DNA from: Pseudomonas sp. SORT22
GTDB lineage: Bacteria; Pseudomonadota; Gammaproteobacteria; Pseudomonadales; Pseudomonadaceae
Direction of reading: 5' to 3'
Length of the DNA: 64,000 nucleotides
Assembly (NCBI RefSeq): GCF_018417635.1
Contig: NZ_CP071007.1
Span: 5,146,501 to 5,210,500, forward strand
Below are positions 54,087 through 63,286 of this stretch, piece by piece. The notes beneath the pieces are model-generated. The model was not told the origin of the DNA. It saw only the letters and a list, made by a program, of their open reading frames with translations, and did not search any database. The translations under genes and the position numbers were made by a program. Position 1 is the stretch's first letter; each line of letters begins with the position of its first letter.

Positions 54087-56837
54087 GTGAACAACCTGAC
54101 CCTGCCCGATGGCGACGCAAAGCCAATCGATCAACTGTTTTCCTGTACCACTGCCCGCGTTGACTTGTGGCGTGAACTCAACGCCCTGTGTCGCCGCTGG
54201 CGCAACTGCAAAGATCAGCCCGCTAGCGCGAAGGTCCAGCAGCAATGCCTTGCCCAACTCGAGCAGCTTGCGCAATTGGAGGCTTATCAGGCTTACCCGG
54301 GCCCTCGCCTGCTGGCCCTGCTGGTCGAACGCGTAGCAGCGGGCAATGGCATCGGAGCCCTGCATCTGGCTCAGCGCATCAGCAGTTCGCTGCTCGACCG
54401 CAGTTACAAGCAAGACGCAAACGACTGGGAGGCCAGCGAGGACCTGCCCGACGCACCCGCGCCCCGTAGTTTCGCCGCTGCGTCCGCACATCGTCCGTAT
54501 TTCGAAACTCTGATTGTCAGCCCCGCGCCAATCTCGACATGGCCGCAGCACCGTCAGGCCATTCGCCAGTTGCGCCGCCACCAGGACCCCTTCATCTACG
54601 AGCCCGTCATGACCGGCTCCTTTGAGGATGCGTTGCTCGCGGTGATACTCAACGTCAACCTGCAAGCGGTGGTGATCTACGAAGGTTTCGCTTTTACATC
54701 GAGCTGTCGCGCCGCCTGGGTGCGTGAGCTGCTGGCGCCACACCTGGGCAACAGCCCGGACGGCGAAGACTCCACGAACCTGGCCTTGCCACTGGCCCGA
54801 GCGATCAAGTCCATCAGGCCAGAGCTCGATATCCTGCTGCTCAGCGATCGTCAGGTTGAGCGAATTGCCGGTGATGAAGACTACGCGTTCATCAGCCGGG
54901 TGTTCTACAAAGTCGAGGAGCCGCTGGAGATCCACCTGAGCCTGCTGCAAGGCGTTGCAAAGCGCTATGAAACGCCGTTTTTCAACAACCTGAAACACTA
55001 TGCTCAACGTCCTATCGGCACCTTCCATGCGCTGCCCATTGCCCGCGGAAAATCGATATTCAAGTCGAACTGGATCCGCGACATGGGCGAATTCTATGGC
55101 ATCAACCTGTTTCTGGCCGAAAGCTCTGCCACCACGGGCGGGCTCGACAGCCTGCTAGAGCCCACCGGCAACATCAAAAAGGCCCAGGACCGGGCAGCCC
55201 ATGCGTTCGGCGCACAGCAGGCGTTTTTCGTCACCAATGGCACCTCGACCTCGAACAAGATCGTTGAACAAGCCCTGCTTGCGCCCAGTGACATTGTCAT
55301 TGTCGATCGTAACTGCCACAAGTCACACCACTACGCCATGGTGCTGACCGGCGCCTATCCGCTGTATGTCGAAGCCTACCCGCTGCCCCGATACTCGATG
55401 TACGGCGCAGTGCCACTGAGCGCTATCAAGCAAGCGCTACTCGACCTGAAAAAAGAAGGAAAACTGCATCGGGTCAAACTGCTGGTGTTGACCAACTGCA
55501 CCTTCGATGGGCACGTCTACAACACCTTCCGGGTCATGGAAGAATGCCTGGCAATCAAACCGGACCTGGCCTTTCTCTGGGATGAAGCCTGGTTTGGTTT
55601 TGCACGCTTTTCACCCCTGCTGCGTCGTCGAACCGGCATGGGCGCCGCCGCACAACTCAAGCAGGCGCTCAGTTGCCCGCAGTACCGGCACGCCTTCGAA
55701 TGCCAGCGCGAACGGCTGCAAGCGCTTGCTGCCGATGACCCTGCGCTGCTGCAGGAACACCTGCTGATGGACCCGGACACCACCCGCGTGCGCGTCTACC
55801 AGACCAACTCCACCCATAAGTCTATGTCGGCGCTGCGCCAGGGCTCGATGATCCTGGTCGACGATCAGGACTTCCATCACGTCGAAGCATCGTTCCGCGA
55901 GGCGGTATTTACCCACACGTCCACCTCCCCCAATCAGCAAATCATTGCGTCCCTGGATGTTGCCCGCCGGCAAATGGAGCTGGAAGGCTATGAACTGGTG
56001 ATGTCGGCAACCCAGTTGGCCTTCGACATCCGTCGGGAGGTCGGCCGCCACCCGCTGATATCCAAGTATTTCAAGATACTCACGATCGAGGACCTGGTGC
56101 CAACGGTCTATCGGGCTTCAGGGCTGCAGGATTACCTGGCCAAGGGCACTGCGTGGTCCACCGTCGTCGATGCCCTGAACACCGATGAAGTCGCCCTGGA
56201 CCCTACCCGCCTGACGCTGGTCTGTGGCCATGCAGGCTTTGACGGCACCACGTTCAAGAATTTGCTGACCAACCGCTACGATGTTCAGTTGAACAAAACC
56301 TCTCGCAACAGCGTGCTGCTGCAAACCAACATCAACAACACTCGCAGTGACGTGGCACACCTGATCCGGGTGCTGGTACGTATCAGCCGCGAACTGGAGG
56401 ATCGCCTGGGCACCAGTGACGACAACCTGCGTGAAGCCTTTAATGCACGCGTCACGTCACTTATGGAAGATGTGCCGGACCTGCCCGACTTCAGCCATTT
56501 CTACCCCGCTTTTCGTGAGTCGGCGAACAGCAGTACGGCAGAAGGAGACATTCGCAGTGCTTACTACAAAGCCTATGACAGTGCAGCGTGCGAGCATATT
56601 CGCCTGTTCGACAAAACCATCGACGAACGCCTGGAAAACGGCCCGCCGTTGATTTCAGCAAACTTCGTGATCCCTTATCCGCCGGGGTTTCCGATCCTGG
56701 TACCAGGCCAGGTAATCACTGCTGAAACGCTCTCGTTCATGCGCAAGCTCGACGTGAAAGAGATTCATGGCTACAACGCCGATGAAGGCTTGAAACTGCT
56801 GAAGTCCGAATCCATTGGCGTTACGACACCACGCTGA
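54087..56837 (+). CDS. Long-form Orn/Lys/Arg decarboxylase (PLP, fold type I)
   Basis: A 916-residue protein whose residues from about 330 onwards form the major Orn/Lys/Arg decarboxylase domain: ESSATTGGLDSLLEPTG, QAFFVTNGTSTSNKIVEQALL, WDEAWFGFARFSP, and the PLP lysine K578 in TNSTHKSMSALRQGSM. The C-terminal domain is also present. It is roughly 150-200 residues longer than the inducible E. coli-type enzymes, mainly at the N-terminus, where about 110 residues precede the receiver-like wing domain. The amino-acid substrate cannot be decided. It stands alone with its own terminator, between the flavoprotein gene and pcaG. Confidence 0.88.
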   Translation: MNNLTLPDGDAKPIDQLFSCTTARVDLWRELNALCRRWRNCKDQPASAKVQQQCLAQLEQLAQLEAYQAYPGPRLLALLVERVAAGNGIGALHLAQRISSSLLDRSYKQDANDWEASEDLPDAPAPRSFAAASAHRPYFETLIVSPAPISTWPQHRQAIRQLRRHQDPFIYEPVMTGSFEDALLAVILNVNLQAVVIYEGFAFTSSCRAAWVRELLAPHLGNSPDGEDSTNLALPLARAIKSIRPELDILLLSDRQVERIAGDEDYAFISRVFYKVEEPLEIHLSLLQGVAKRYETPFFNNLKHYAQRPIGTFHALPIARGKSIFKSNWIRDMGEFYGINLFLAESSATTGGLDSLLEPTGNIKKAQDRAAHAFGAQQAFFVTNGTSTSNKIVEQALLAPSDIVIVDRNCHKSHHYAMVLTGAYPLYVEAYPLPRYSMYGAVPLSAIKQALLDLKKEGKLHRVKLLVLTNCTFDGHVYNTFRVMEECLAIKPDLAFLWDEAWFGFARFSPLLRRRTGMGAAAQLKQALSCPQYRHAFECQRERLQALAADDPALLQEHLLMDPDTTRVRVYQTNSTHKSMSALRQGSMILVDDQDFHHVEASFREAVFTHTSTSPNQQIIASLDVARRQMELEGYELVMSATQLAFDIRREVGRHPLISKYFKILTIEDLVPTVYRASGLQDYLAKGTAWSTVVDALNTDEVALDPTRLTLVCGHAGFDGTTFKNLLTNRYDVQLNKTSRNSVLLQTNINNTRSDVAHLIRVLVRISRELEDRLGTSDDNLREAFNARVTSLMEDVPDLPDFSHFYPAFRESANSSTAEGDIRSAYYKAYDSAACEHIRLFDKTIDERLENGPPLISANFVIPYPPGFPILVPGQVITAETLSFMRKLDVKEIHGYNADEGLKLLKSESIGVTTPR

Positions 56838-56843
56838 TCCGAA

Positions 56844-56872
56844 CAAAAAGCCCGCCAATGGCGGGCTTTGCT
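56844..56872. terminator. Bidirectional terminator between the decarboxylase gene and pcaG
   Basis: AAAGCCCGCC-AAT-GGCGGGCTTT is a perfect 10-bp stem. On the minus strand it is followed by TTTTTGTTC and serves pcaHG; on the plus strand TTTG follows. Confidence 0.88.
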
Positions 56873-56892
56873 CATGCCACTCGCTTCGACAT

Positions 56893-57498
56893 TCAAAAAT
56901 CGAAGAACACCGTCTCGCCTTCACCCTGAATGCGGATATCAAAGCGATACGCCAGCTTGCCGTCCACTTCACAGCGGGTCGCCACCAAGGTCTCGCGCCG
57001 CTGCGGCTGCTCGATCAGGTTGAGCACCGGGCACTGGGCATTGGCCTGGGCTTCGTCATCGAAGTACAGGCGCGTCTGCAGGTGGATATTGATACCCCGG
57101 GCAAACAGGCTGACGTTGATGTGCGGCGCCATCGGCACGCCGGCGGCGTTCTTGGCCACGCCCGGCTTGATGGTGTGCAGGGTCCACTCACCGGCATCGA
57201 AGGTGGTGGCGGTACGGCCAAAGCTGTTGAAGGGTTTTTCCAGGTTGAAATCGCCCTGGTAATTGCCGTTGTGGTCGGCCTGCCAGAACTCCAGGAACGA
57301 GTCGCGCACCAGATGGCCGTTGCCGTCATAGACGTTGCCAAACACCAGGATGTGTTCGCCCGGCGCGTCGGCTTGCGCCATGCAGTTCCAGATTTCCTGG
57401 TCGCGGGTCGGGTTGCCGGCGGCCTCCAGGGCCAGGCCGATATGCACGTAGGGGCCGGCGGTCTGCGAAGGGGTTTCCGGCAGCAGTTCGATAGGCAT
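56893..57498 (-). CDS. pcaG: Protocatechuate 3,4-dioxygenase alpha subunit
   Basis: A 201-residue subunit of the iron(III) ring-opening dioxygenase that makes beta-carboxy-cis,cis-muconate. It starts MPIELLPETPSQTAGPYVHIG and retains the intradiol fold (GNVYDGNGHLVRDSFLEFWQAD, APHINVSLFARGI) but not the full iron-binding set, as expected for the alpha chain. It follows pcaH by 11 bases. Confidence 0.96.
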   Translation of the reverse strand: MPIELLPETPSQTAGPYVHIGLALEAAGNPTRDQEIWNCMAQADAPGEHILVFGNVYDGNGHLVRDSFLEFWQADHNGNYQGDFNLEKPFNSFGRTATTFDAGEWTLHTIKPGVAKNAAGVPMAPHINVSLFARGINIHLQTRLYFDDEAQANAQCPVLNLIEQPQRRETLVATRCEVDGKLAYRFDIRIQGEGETVFFDF

Positions 57499-57509
57499 GG
57501 GGCGCCTCC

Positions 57510-58229
57510 TCAGCAGTTTTCGAAGTGGGTCTTGCGCTGTCCGCGCAACACGATGTCAAAGCGATAGGCCAGGCAATCCATGGGGTTGGCATTGCTCATG
57601 TCCAGCCGGGCGATCAGGCTCTGCACCGCGTCAGGGTTGGCAATCGACTTGACGATCGGGCACATCGGGATCAACGGATCGCCTTCGAAATACAGCTGGG
57701 TGATCAGCCGCGTGGCAATCGACGGACCGCTGATCGACACATGGATATGCGCCGGGCGCCAGTCGTTGGGACCATTGCGCCATGGGTACGGGCCCGGCTT
57801 GATGGTGCGGAAGCTGTAATAACCTTCACTGTCGGTCAGCGCACGGCCGACACCGCCGAAGTTGGGGTCCAGCGGCGCCAGGTAGCGGTCGTTCTTGTGC
57901 CGGTAGCGGCCACCGGCGTTGGCCTGCCAGATCTCTACCAGGGTGTGCGGGATTGGTTTGCCGTGCTGGTCGCAGACGCGCCCGGCAAGGACGATGCGCT
58001 CACCGATCGGCAGGCCGCCGTTATTGAAGTTGAGCAGCAGGTCATGATCGTTAGGGCCGAATTTCAGGTGGGAGAAATCCGGACCGGTGCTTTCGCTGAT
58101 CGACTGCGGGATGCTCACCAGGGCCTGGCGCGGCGAGCGCGCGACGGAGGTCTTGTAATCTGGGGTCAAGGCTTTCGGGTGCCAGTTGCGATCACGGATA
58201 GCGAAGCGACTGTTGTCTTGTGCAGACAT
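57510..58229 (-). CDS. pcaH: Protocatechuate 3,4-dioxygenase beta subunit
   Basis: A 239-residue subunit that carries the catalytic iron. The four ligands are all present: Y109 (GGRYRHKND), Y148 (GPYPWRN), H161 and H163 (RPAHIHVSI); without the initial Met these are the classical Y108, Y147, H160 and H162. It is first in the pcaHG operon, with a PcaQ-type site 105 bases upstream. Confidence 0.97.
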   Translation of the reverse strand: MSAQDNSRFAIRDRNWHPKALTPDYKTSVARSPRQALVSIPQSISESTGPDFSHLKFGPNDHDLLLNFNNGGLPIGERIVLAGRVCDQHGKPIPHTLVEIWQANAGGRYRHKNDRYLAPLDPNFGGVGRALTDSEGYYSFRTIKPGPYPWRNGPNDWRPAHIHVSISGPSIATRLITQLYFEGDPLIPMCPIVKSIANPDAVQSLIARLDMSNANPMDCLAYRFDIVLRGQRKTHFENC

Positions 58230-58333
58230 GCCGTTCTCCTGTCTTGGAATTATTGGAGGGCCTGGGCGTGGCAGGCGAGCTTGCAGTTTCCGGTATGCAG
58301 GGTCCGGCGAATACTGAAAAGAACAGCGCCATT

Positions 58334-58351
58334 CATAACCAAATGGTTATG
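58334..58351. promoter_or_regulatory. PcaQ-type operator upstream of pcaHG
   Basis: CATAACC-AAAT-GGTTATG is a perfect inverted repeat that fits the PcaQ (LysR) motif ATAACC-N4-GGTTA(A). It lies 105 bases before the pcaH start codon, and 79 bases before divergent ypfJ. Confidence 0.85.
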
Positions 58352-58429
58352 TATAAATCAGGAATCTGACAGAGCCCCGCGCCGTGAACTAATCTTTGTC
58401 CTCATGTTTCCAAGCTCCGGAGAGCACTC

Positions 58430-59314
58430 ATGCAATGGCGAAAAGGCAGGCGTAGCGACAATGTGGTCGATGCCCGTGGCGAGGGCGGTGGCGGCATGCG
58501 CTTCGGCGGTGGCAAGGGCCTGAGCATCGGCGCGATCCTGTTGATTGTCGGGATTGGCTGGATCACCGGCCAGGACCCGCTGCAGATCCTCGGCCAGCTG
58601 GCCGGGCAGATGGGCCAGCAACAGACCGCGCCAGTGACCACCGGCACCGGCAAGGCACCACCGGCCAATGACGAGCAGGCGGAATTCGTAAGGTCGGTGC
58701 TGGGCGACACCGAAGACACCTGGAAGGCCATCTTTGCCCAGGCCGGCCGCCAGTATAAAGACCCCAACCTGATCCTCTTCAGCGGCCAGATCAACTCAGC
58801 CTGCGGCTTTGCCTCTTCGGCAGTCGGGCCGTTCTATTGCCCGGCCGACCAGAAGGTCTACCTGGACATGAGCTTTTTCCGTGAAATGGAACAGCGCTTC
58901 TCGGCCGCCGGCGATTTTGCCCAGGCTTACGTGATCGCCCACGAAGTCGGCCACCATGTGCAAACCCTGCTGGGCGTTTCGGCCAAGGTCCAGGCCGCAC
59001 GCCAGCGCGGTGAGCGCATGGAAGGCGACAACGGTTTGCTGGTACGCCAGGAACTGCAGGCCGACTGCCTGGCCGGGGTCTGGGCCTACCAGGCGCAAAA
59101 ACGCCTGAACTGGCTGGAACCGGGCGATATCGAAGAAGCCCTGAACGCCGCCAACGCCATCGGTGACGACCGCCTGCAGCAGCAGGGCCAGGGCCGCGTA
59201 GTACCGGATTCGTTCACCCACGGCACCTCGCAACAGCGCCAGCGCTGGTTCAAGACCGGCTTCGCCAAGGGCGATATCAACCAGTGCGACACCTTCGGCG
59301 CACGCTCGCTCTGA
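58430..59314 (+). CDS. ypfJ: YpfJ-family neutral zinc metallopeptidase
   Basis: A 294-residue membrane-anchored protein: a glycine-rich N-terminus (GEGGGGMRFGGGKG), one membrane helix (LSIGAILLIVGIGWITG, about 31-47), a linker, and the zinc-binding HEVGHH motif in AYVIAHEVGHHVQTLLG near residue 175. A downstream ELQADCLAG supplies the third zinc ligand. Peptidase activity is predicted from family only. GGAGAG is 6 bases before the ATG. Confidence 0.9.
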   Translation: MQWRKGRRSDNVVDARGEGGGGMRFGGGKGLSIGAILLIVGIGWITGQDPLQILGQLAGQMGQQQTAPVTTGTGKAPPANDEQAEFVRSVLGDTEDTWKAIFAQAGRQYKDPNLILFSGQINSACGFASSAVGPFYCPADQKVYLDMSFFREMEQRFSAAGDFAQAYVIAHEVGHHVQTLLGVSAKVQAARQRGERMEGDNGLLVRQELQADCLAGVWAYQAQKRLNWLEPGDIEEALNAANAIGDDRLQQQGQGRVVPDSFTHGTSQQRQRWFKTGFAKGDINQCDTFGARSL

Positions 59315-59321
59315 GCCATTT

Positions 59322-59352
59322 TGCGGCCGCCTGAAGCCTCGGGCTGGCCGCA
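59322..59352 (+). repeat. Hairpin after ypfJ
   Basis: TGCGGCC (59322-59328) and GGCCGCA (59346-59352) with a 17-base loop; no T run. It may end ypfJ transcription weakly. Confidence 0.4.
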
Positions 59353-59512
59353 GAAATCCCCTGTTACCTACCGCTGATCATTTTTGCTGAAAAAGCGTTT
59401 CAGCTCCGGCGCAAGCCGCCGATAAACCCTGCTCAGAACATCGGCTGGCCATCAATAACAACAACCTTCCACCGATTCGGATCAAGAAGCACAACGTTCC
59501 TGGAGGGATTGC

Positions 59513-61432
59513 ATGAATAGCTGGTTTGCCAACATCAGCGTCAACCTGAAACTCGGCCTGGGCTTTGGCCTGGTGCTGTTGCTGACCGGCCTGCTGGCCC
59601 TGACCGGCTGGAATAGCCTGGGCAGCCTGATCGATCGCAGCAACTGGATGAGCGACATTACCCAGCTCAACAGTGACCTGACCAACCTGCGCATCACCCG
59701 CCTGCAGTACATGCTGACCAATGGCGACGACGCCGCGGCCGGCAACGTCCAGGTCAAGCTCAATGCCTTCAGCGAGCAGCAGCAAAAACTGCTCAAGAGC
59801 TTCAAGAGCCCGGAGAACATCAAGCTGCTCCAGGAGCTGGGCCAGACCATCAGCGAATACCAGGTGTCGATCAACAAGATGCGCGCCGGTTACAAGACCA
59901 GCCTGGCCGCACGCGACTCGATGAACCAGGCCGCAGCCCGCGCTATCGAACTGATCGAAGCGATCAACCGCGACGTGCTGGCCCTGCCCGAGGGTGACGC
60001 CAGCCGCCTGGAGCAGTTCCGCACCATCACCCAGGCCAAGGAGCAACTGCTGCTGGTTCGCCTGGCCGTGCGCAGCTACATCGCCGACATCAGCAGCGAG
60101 ACCGAGCAACTGGCCCTGCGTCAGCTCGATACCGCCCTGGCCGAAATCGCCGGCCTGAACCGCCAGATGCCAGGCGAAGTGACGCGCATCAAGCAGTTTG
60201 AATCCGCAGTGATGGCCTACCGTGACGCTGTACGCCAGTTCCGCGACGCCACTGCCGATATCGCCGTAGCGCGTCAGGAAATGACCGTTCAAGGCGCCGA
60301 TATCGTCAAGACCAGCGACGCCCTGTACCAGATCCAGCTGGACCGCCGCGACAGCGAGAGCACCCAGGCCCGCTCCCTGCAGCTGACGGCCACCTTGCTG
60401 GCACTGCTGGTCGGCGTCCTGGCTGCGGTAATCATCACCCGTCAGATCACTCGCCCGTTGCGTGAAACCCTGGCCGTGGTCGAGAAGATCGCCGCCGGCG
60501 ACCTGACCCATAACATGCGCGTCACCCGCCGTGACGAACTGGGCGTGTTGCAGCAAGGCATCCAGCGCATGGGCTCGACCCTGCGTGACCTGATCACCGG
60601 CATCCGCGACGGCGTCACGCAGATCGCCAGCGCTGCCGAAGAACTCTCGGCTGTTACCGAAGAGACCAGCGCCGGGGTCAACAGCCAGAAAGTTGAAACC
60701 GACCAGGTCGCCACCGCCATGCACGAAATGGCCGCCACCGTGCAGGAAGTTGCGCGCAATGCCGAGCATGCTTCCGAGGCTGCCACCGAAGCTGATGGTC
60801 AGGCCCGTGCCGGTGACCAGGTTGTCGCCGAAGCGATCAGCCAGATCGAACGCCTGGCCGAAGAAGTGCACCGCTCCACCGAGGCCATGGGCCTGCTGCA
60901 ACAGGAAAGCCAGAAGATCGGCAGCGTCATGGACGTGATCAAGTCGGTGGCCGAGCAAACCAACCTGCTGGCACTCAACGCTGCCATCGAAGCGGCCCGC
61001 GCCGGTGAAGCAGGGCGTGGTTTTGCCGTGGTCGCCGACGAAGTTCGCGGCCTGGCCCAGCGTACGCAGAAGTCCACCGAAGAGATCGAAGAGCTGGTCG
61101 CCGGCCTGCAGAGCGGTACCCAGCAGGTGGCCAATGTCATGCTTGGCAGCCGCAACCTGACCGACAGCAGCGTCGAGCTGACCCGCAAGGCCGGTGCTTC
61201 GCTGGAAAGCATCACGCGTACGGTGTCGAACATTCAGTCGATGAACCAGCAGATTGCGGCGGCGGCGGAGCAACAGAGCGCAGTGGCCGAACAGATCAGC
61301 CGCAGCATTCTCAATGTTCGCGATGTGTCCGAGCAGACCGCCGCGGCCAGTGACGAGACCGCGGCGTCGAGTGTTGAACTGGCGCGGCTGGGCAACCAGT
61401 TGCAGACCATGGTCAGCCACTTCCGCGTTTAA
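59513..61432 (+). CDS. mcpS: Methyl-accepting chemotaxis protein with HBM sensor domain, McpS-like
   Basis: A 639-residue chemoreceptor. The first membrane helix is at about 13-32. A large helical periplasmic domain of about 240 residues fits the helical bimodular (HBM) type. A second helix follows at about 285-305, then HAMP, and a signalling domain with the conserved tip [32 protein letters not shown]. McpS of P. putida binds TCA-cycle acids; the same length and the location next to ypfJ and pcaHG (from memory) support this name, but ligand range cannot be read here. GGAGGG lies 6 bases before the ATG. Confidence 0.87.
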   Translation: MNSWFANISVNLKLGLGFGLVLLLTGLLALTGWNSLGSLIDRSNWMSDITQLNSDLTNLRITRLQYMLTNGDDAAAGNVQVKLNAFSEQQQKLLKSFKSPENIKLLQELGQTISEYQVSINKMRAGYKTSLAARDSMNQAAARAIELIEAINRDVLALPEGDASRLEQFRTITQAKEQLLLVRLAVRSYIADISSETEQLALRQLDTALAEIAGLNRQMPGEVTRIKQFESAVMAYRDAVRQFRDATADIAVARQEMTVQGADIVKTSDALYQIQLDRRDSESTQARSLQLTATLLALLVGVLAAVIITRQITRPLRETLAVVEKIAAGDLTHNMRVTRRDELGVLQQGIQRMGSTLRDLITGIRDGVTQIASAAEELSAVTEETSAGVNSQKVETDQVATAMHEMAATVQEVARNAEHASEAATEADGQARAGDQVVAEAISQIERLAEEVHRSTEAMGLLQQESQKIGSVMDVIKSVAEQTNLLALNAAIEAARAGEAGRGFAVVADEVRGLAQRTQKSTEEIEELVAGLQSGTQQVANVMLGSRNLTDSSVELTRKAGASLESITRTVSNIQSMNQQIAAAAEQQSAVAEQISRSILNVRDVSEQTAAASDETAASSVELARLGNQLQTMVSHFRV

Positions 61433-61433
61433 A

Positions 61434-61491
61434 CGCATCGCGGGTCAAGCCCGCTCCTACAGGTTTGTAGGAGCGGGCTTGACCCGCGATC
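61434..61491. repeat. REP pair between mcpS and ggt
   Basis: CGCATCGCGGGTCAAGCCCG-CTCCTACAGG followed by TTTGTAGGAGCGGGCTTGAC-CCGCGATC; near-perfect inverted arms fill the convergent gap. Confidence 0.9.
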
Positions 61492-61501
61492 AACTCAACA
61501 C

Positions 61502-63169
61502 CTATTTAACGATCTGCCCCACCCCCCGCCCACGCGGATCGGAAGCGGTTTCCAGCGCCGTGCCATTAACCCGGATCGCCTGGATGTCGCCCATCTCCCA
61601 ACCCTGATCTTCCAGGGTGTAGCCCATCGTCTTCAGCTCTTCAGCAACCTTGCCGTTAAGCGGTGCAAAAGCATCGAAGTAAATCGTGTCCTTGGGCAGC
61701 AACTGGTGATGCACGCGCTGCGCAGCCACGGCTTTTTCCAGCGGCAGGTTGTAGTCATAGAGGTTGTTCAACACCTGGAAGATCGAGGTAAAAATCCGCG
61801 AACCACCGGGGGTACCCAGTACCAGGGTGACATTGCCATCGCGGGTCACCAGGCTCGGGCTCATCGACGACAGCATGCGCTTGCCCGGCTCGATCGCGTT
61901 GGCGTCGCCACCGACCACCCCAAAGGCGTTGGCCACGCCCGGCTTGGAGCTGAAGTCGTCCATTTCGTCGTTGAGCAAAAAGCCTGCGCCCTTGACCACC
62001 ACACCGCTGCCGTAGTCCCAGTTCAGGGTGTAGGTGTTGCTGACCGCATTACCGTCCTTGTCGACGATGGAGAAGTGCGTGGTCTGGTGTGGTTCAAGGC
62101 CAGGGCGGACTTTCTCGGTGTCCGAGATGGCCGTCGGGTTGACCTCCTGGGCGCGCTTGGCGATGTAGTCCTTGGCGATCAGTTGCTCGACCGGCACCTT
62201 GGAGAACGCCGGGTCGCCAAGGTAGTCGGCGCGGTCGGCGAACACGCGTTTTTCGATCTCGGCCAGCAGGTGGATGTAGCGCGCCGAGTTCAGCTCGACG
62301 CCCTTGAAGTCGGCGGCGCGCGCTTCCTTGATGCCCAGCAGCTGGGCCAGGGCGATGCCGCCCGAACTTGGCAGCGGCGCGGTATAGACCGTGTTGCCGC
62401 GCCAGTCGATCTTCATTGGCTCGCGCCAGACGGCTTTGTAGTCCTTGAGGTCGTCCTTGCTGATCAGGCCCTTGTCGGCCTGCATCTGCGCCACCAGCAG
62501 GTCGGCGGTCTTGCCCTGGTAGAACTCGCTGACACCCTTGTCGGCAATGCGCTCCAGGGTTTGCGCCAGCTCCGGCTGCTTGAAAGTCTCGCCGACTTTC
62601 ATGCTGCCGAAATAGTCGTTGAAGTTGGTGCTGTCCTTGAACAGGCCCAGGGCGTCTTCGCGGTACTGGTACTGTTTGGAGGCGACCTTGAAGCCGTTCT
62701 TGGCATAACCGACCGCCGGGGTCAGCAGTTCGGCCCACGGCAGCTTGCCGAATTTCTGATGCGCCTCCCACAGCCCCATCACCGTACCGGGCACGCCGGC
62801 AGCGCGGGAACCGACCAGGCTGAGGTTCTCGATGATCTCGCCCTTGTCGTCCAGGTACATGTTGCGGCTGGCGGCCTTCGGCGCGGTTTCGCGGTAGTCG
62901 AGGAAGTAGGCCTTGCCGTCGACATACAGGGTCATGAAACCACCACCACCGATGTTGCCCGCCTCGGGGTAGGTGACCGCCAGGGTGAAGGCGGTGGCCA
63001 CGGCCGCATCCACCGCGTTGCCGCCTTTTTTCAGGATATCGGCGGCGACCTGTGCACCATATTGATCGGGTGCCGCAACTGCACCGCCCTCCAGGGTAAC
63101 CGCGTAAGCCGCGTTACTGGCGAGGATCGCGGCGCCGAGGGCCAGGGATCGGAACATCACAACGCGCAT
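61502..63169 (-). CDS. ggt: Gamma-glutamyltransferase (periplasmic)
   Basis: A 555-residue Ntn-hydrolase that cleaves glutathione and gamma-glutamyl compounds. It has a signal peptide (MRVVMFRSLALGAAILASNAAYA). Autocleavage should occur before T363 in EPHQTTHFSIVDKDGNAVSNTYT, making the small subunit with a nucleophilic Thr; PLPSSGGI and SMSPSLV complete the active-site pattern. AAGGA lies 7 bases before the ATG. Confidence 0.95.
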   Translation of the reverse strand: MRVVMFRSLALGAAILASNAAYAVTLEGGAVAAPDQYGAQVAADILKKGGNAVDAAVATAFTLAVTYPEAGNIGGGGFMTLYVDGKAYFLDYRETAPKAASRNMYLDDKGEIIENLSLVGSRAAGVPGTVMGLWEAHQKFGKLPWAELLTPAVGYAKNGFKVASKQYQYREDALGLFKDSTNFNDYFGSMKVGETFKQPELAQTLERIADKGVSEFYQGKTADLLVAQMQADKGLISKDDLKDYKAVWREPMKIDWRGNTVYTAPLPSSGGIALAQLLGIKEARAADFKGVELNSARYIHLLAEIEKRVFADRADYLGDPAFSKVPVEQLIAKDYIAKRAQEVNPTAISDTEKVRPGLEPHQTTHFSIVDKDGNAVSNTYTLNWDYGSGVVVKGAGFLLNDEMDDFSSKPGVANAFGVVGGDANAIEPGKRMLSSMSPSLVTRDGNVTLVLGTPGGSRIFTSIFQVLNNLYDYNLPLEKAVAAQRVHHQLLPKDTIYFDAFAPLNGKVAEELKTMGYTLEDQGWEMGDIQAIRVNGTALETASDPRGRGVGQIVK

Positions 63170-63286
63170 GAGAGCTTCCTTAGTGTTGTTTTCGTTGAAC
63201 AGCCATTAAGGCTGATGTCAGACGAGTTATCAAACACCGTAGGAGTTTTCGCCGCGCATAGGCAGAAGCTGTCGCAGATGGACGCT

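Noticed and set aside
13771..61491. Recurring GAGCGGGCTTG words taken as a CRISPR-like array
   Set aside because: Copies are single or in inverted pairs and scattered between genes over tens of kilobases, without regular spacers; they are REP elements.
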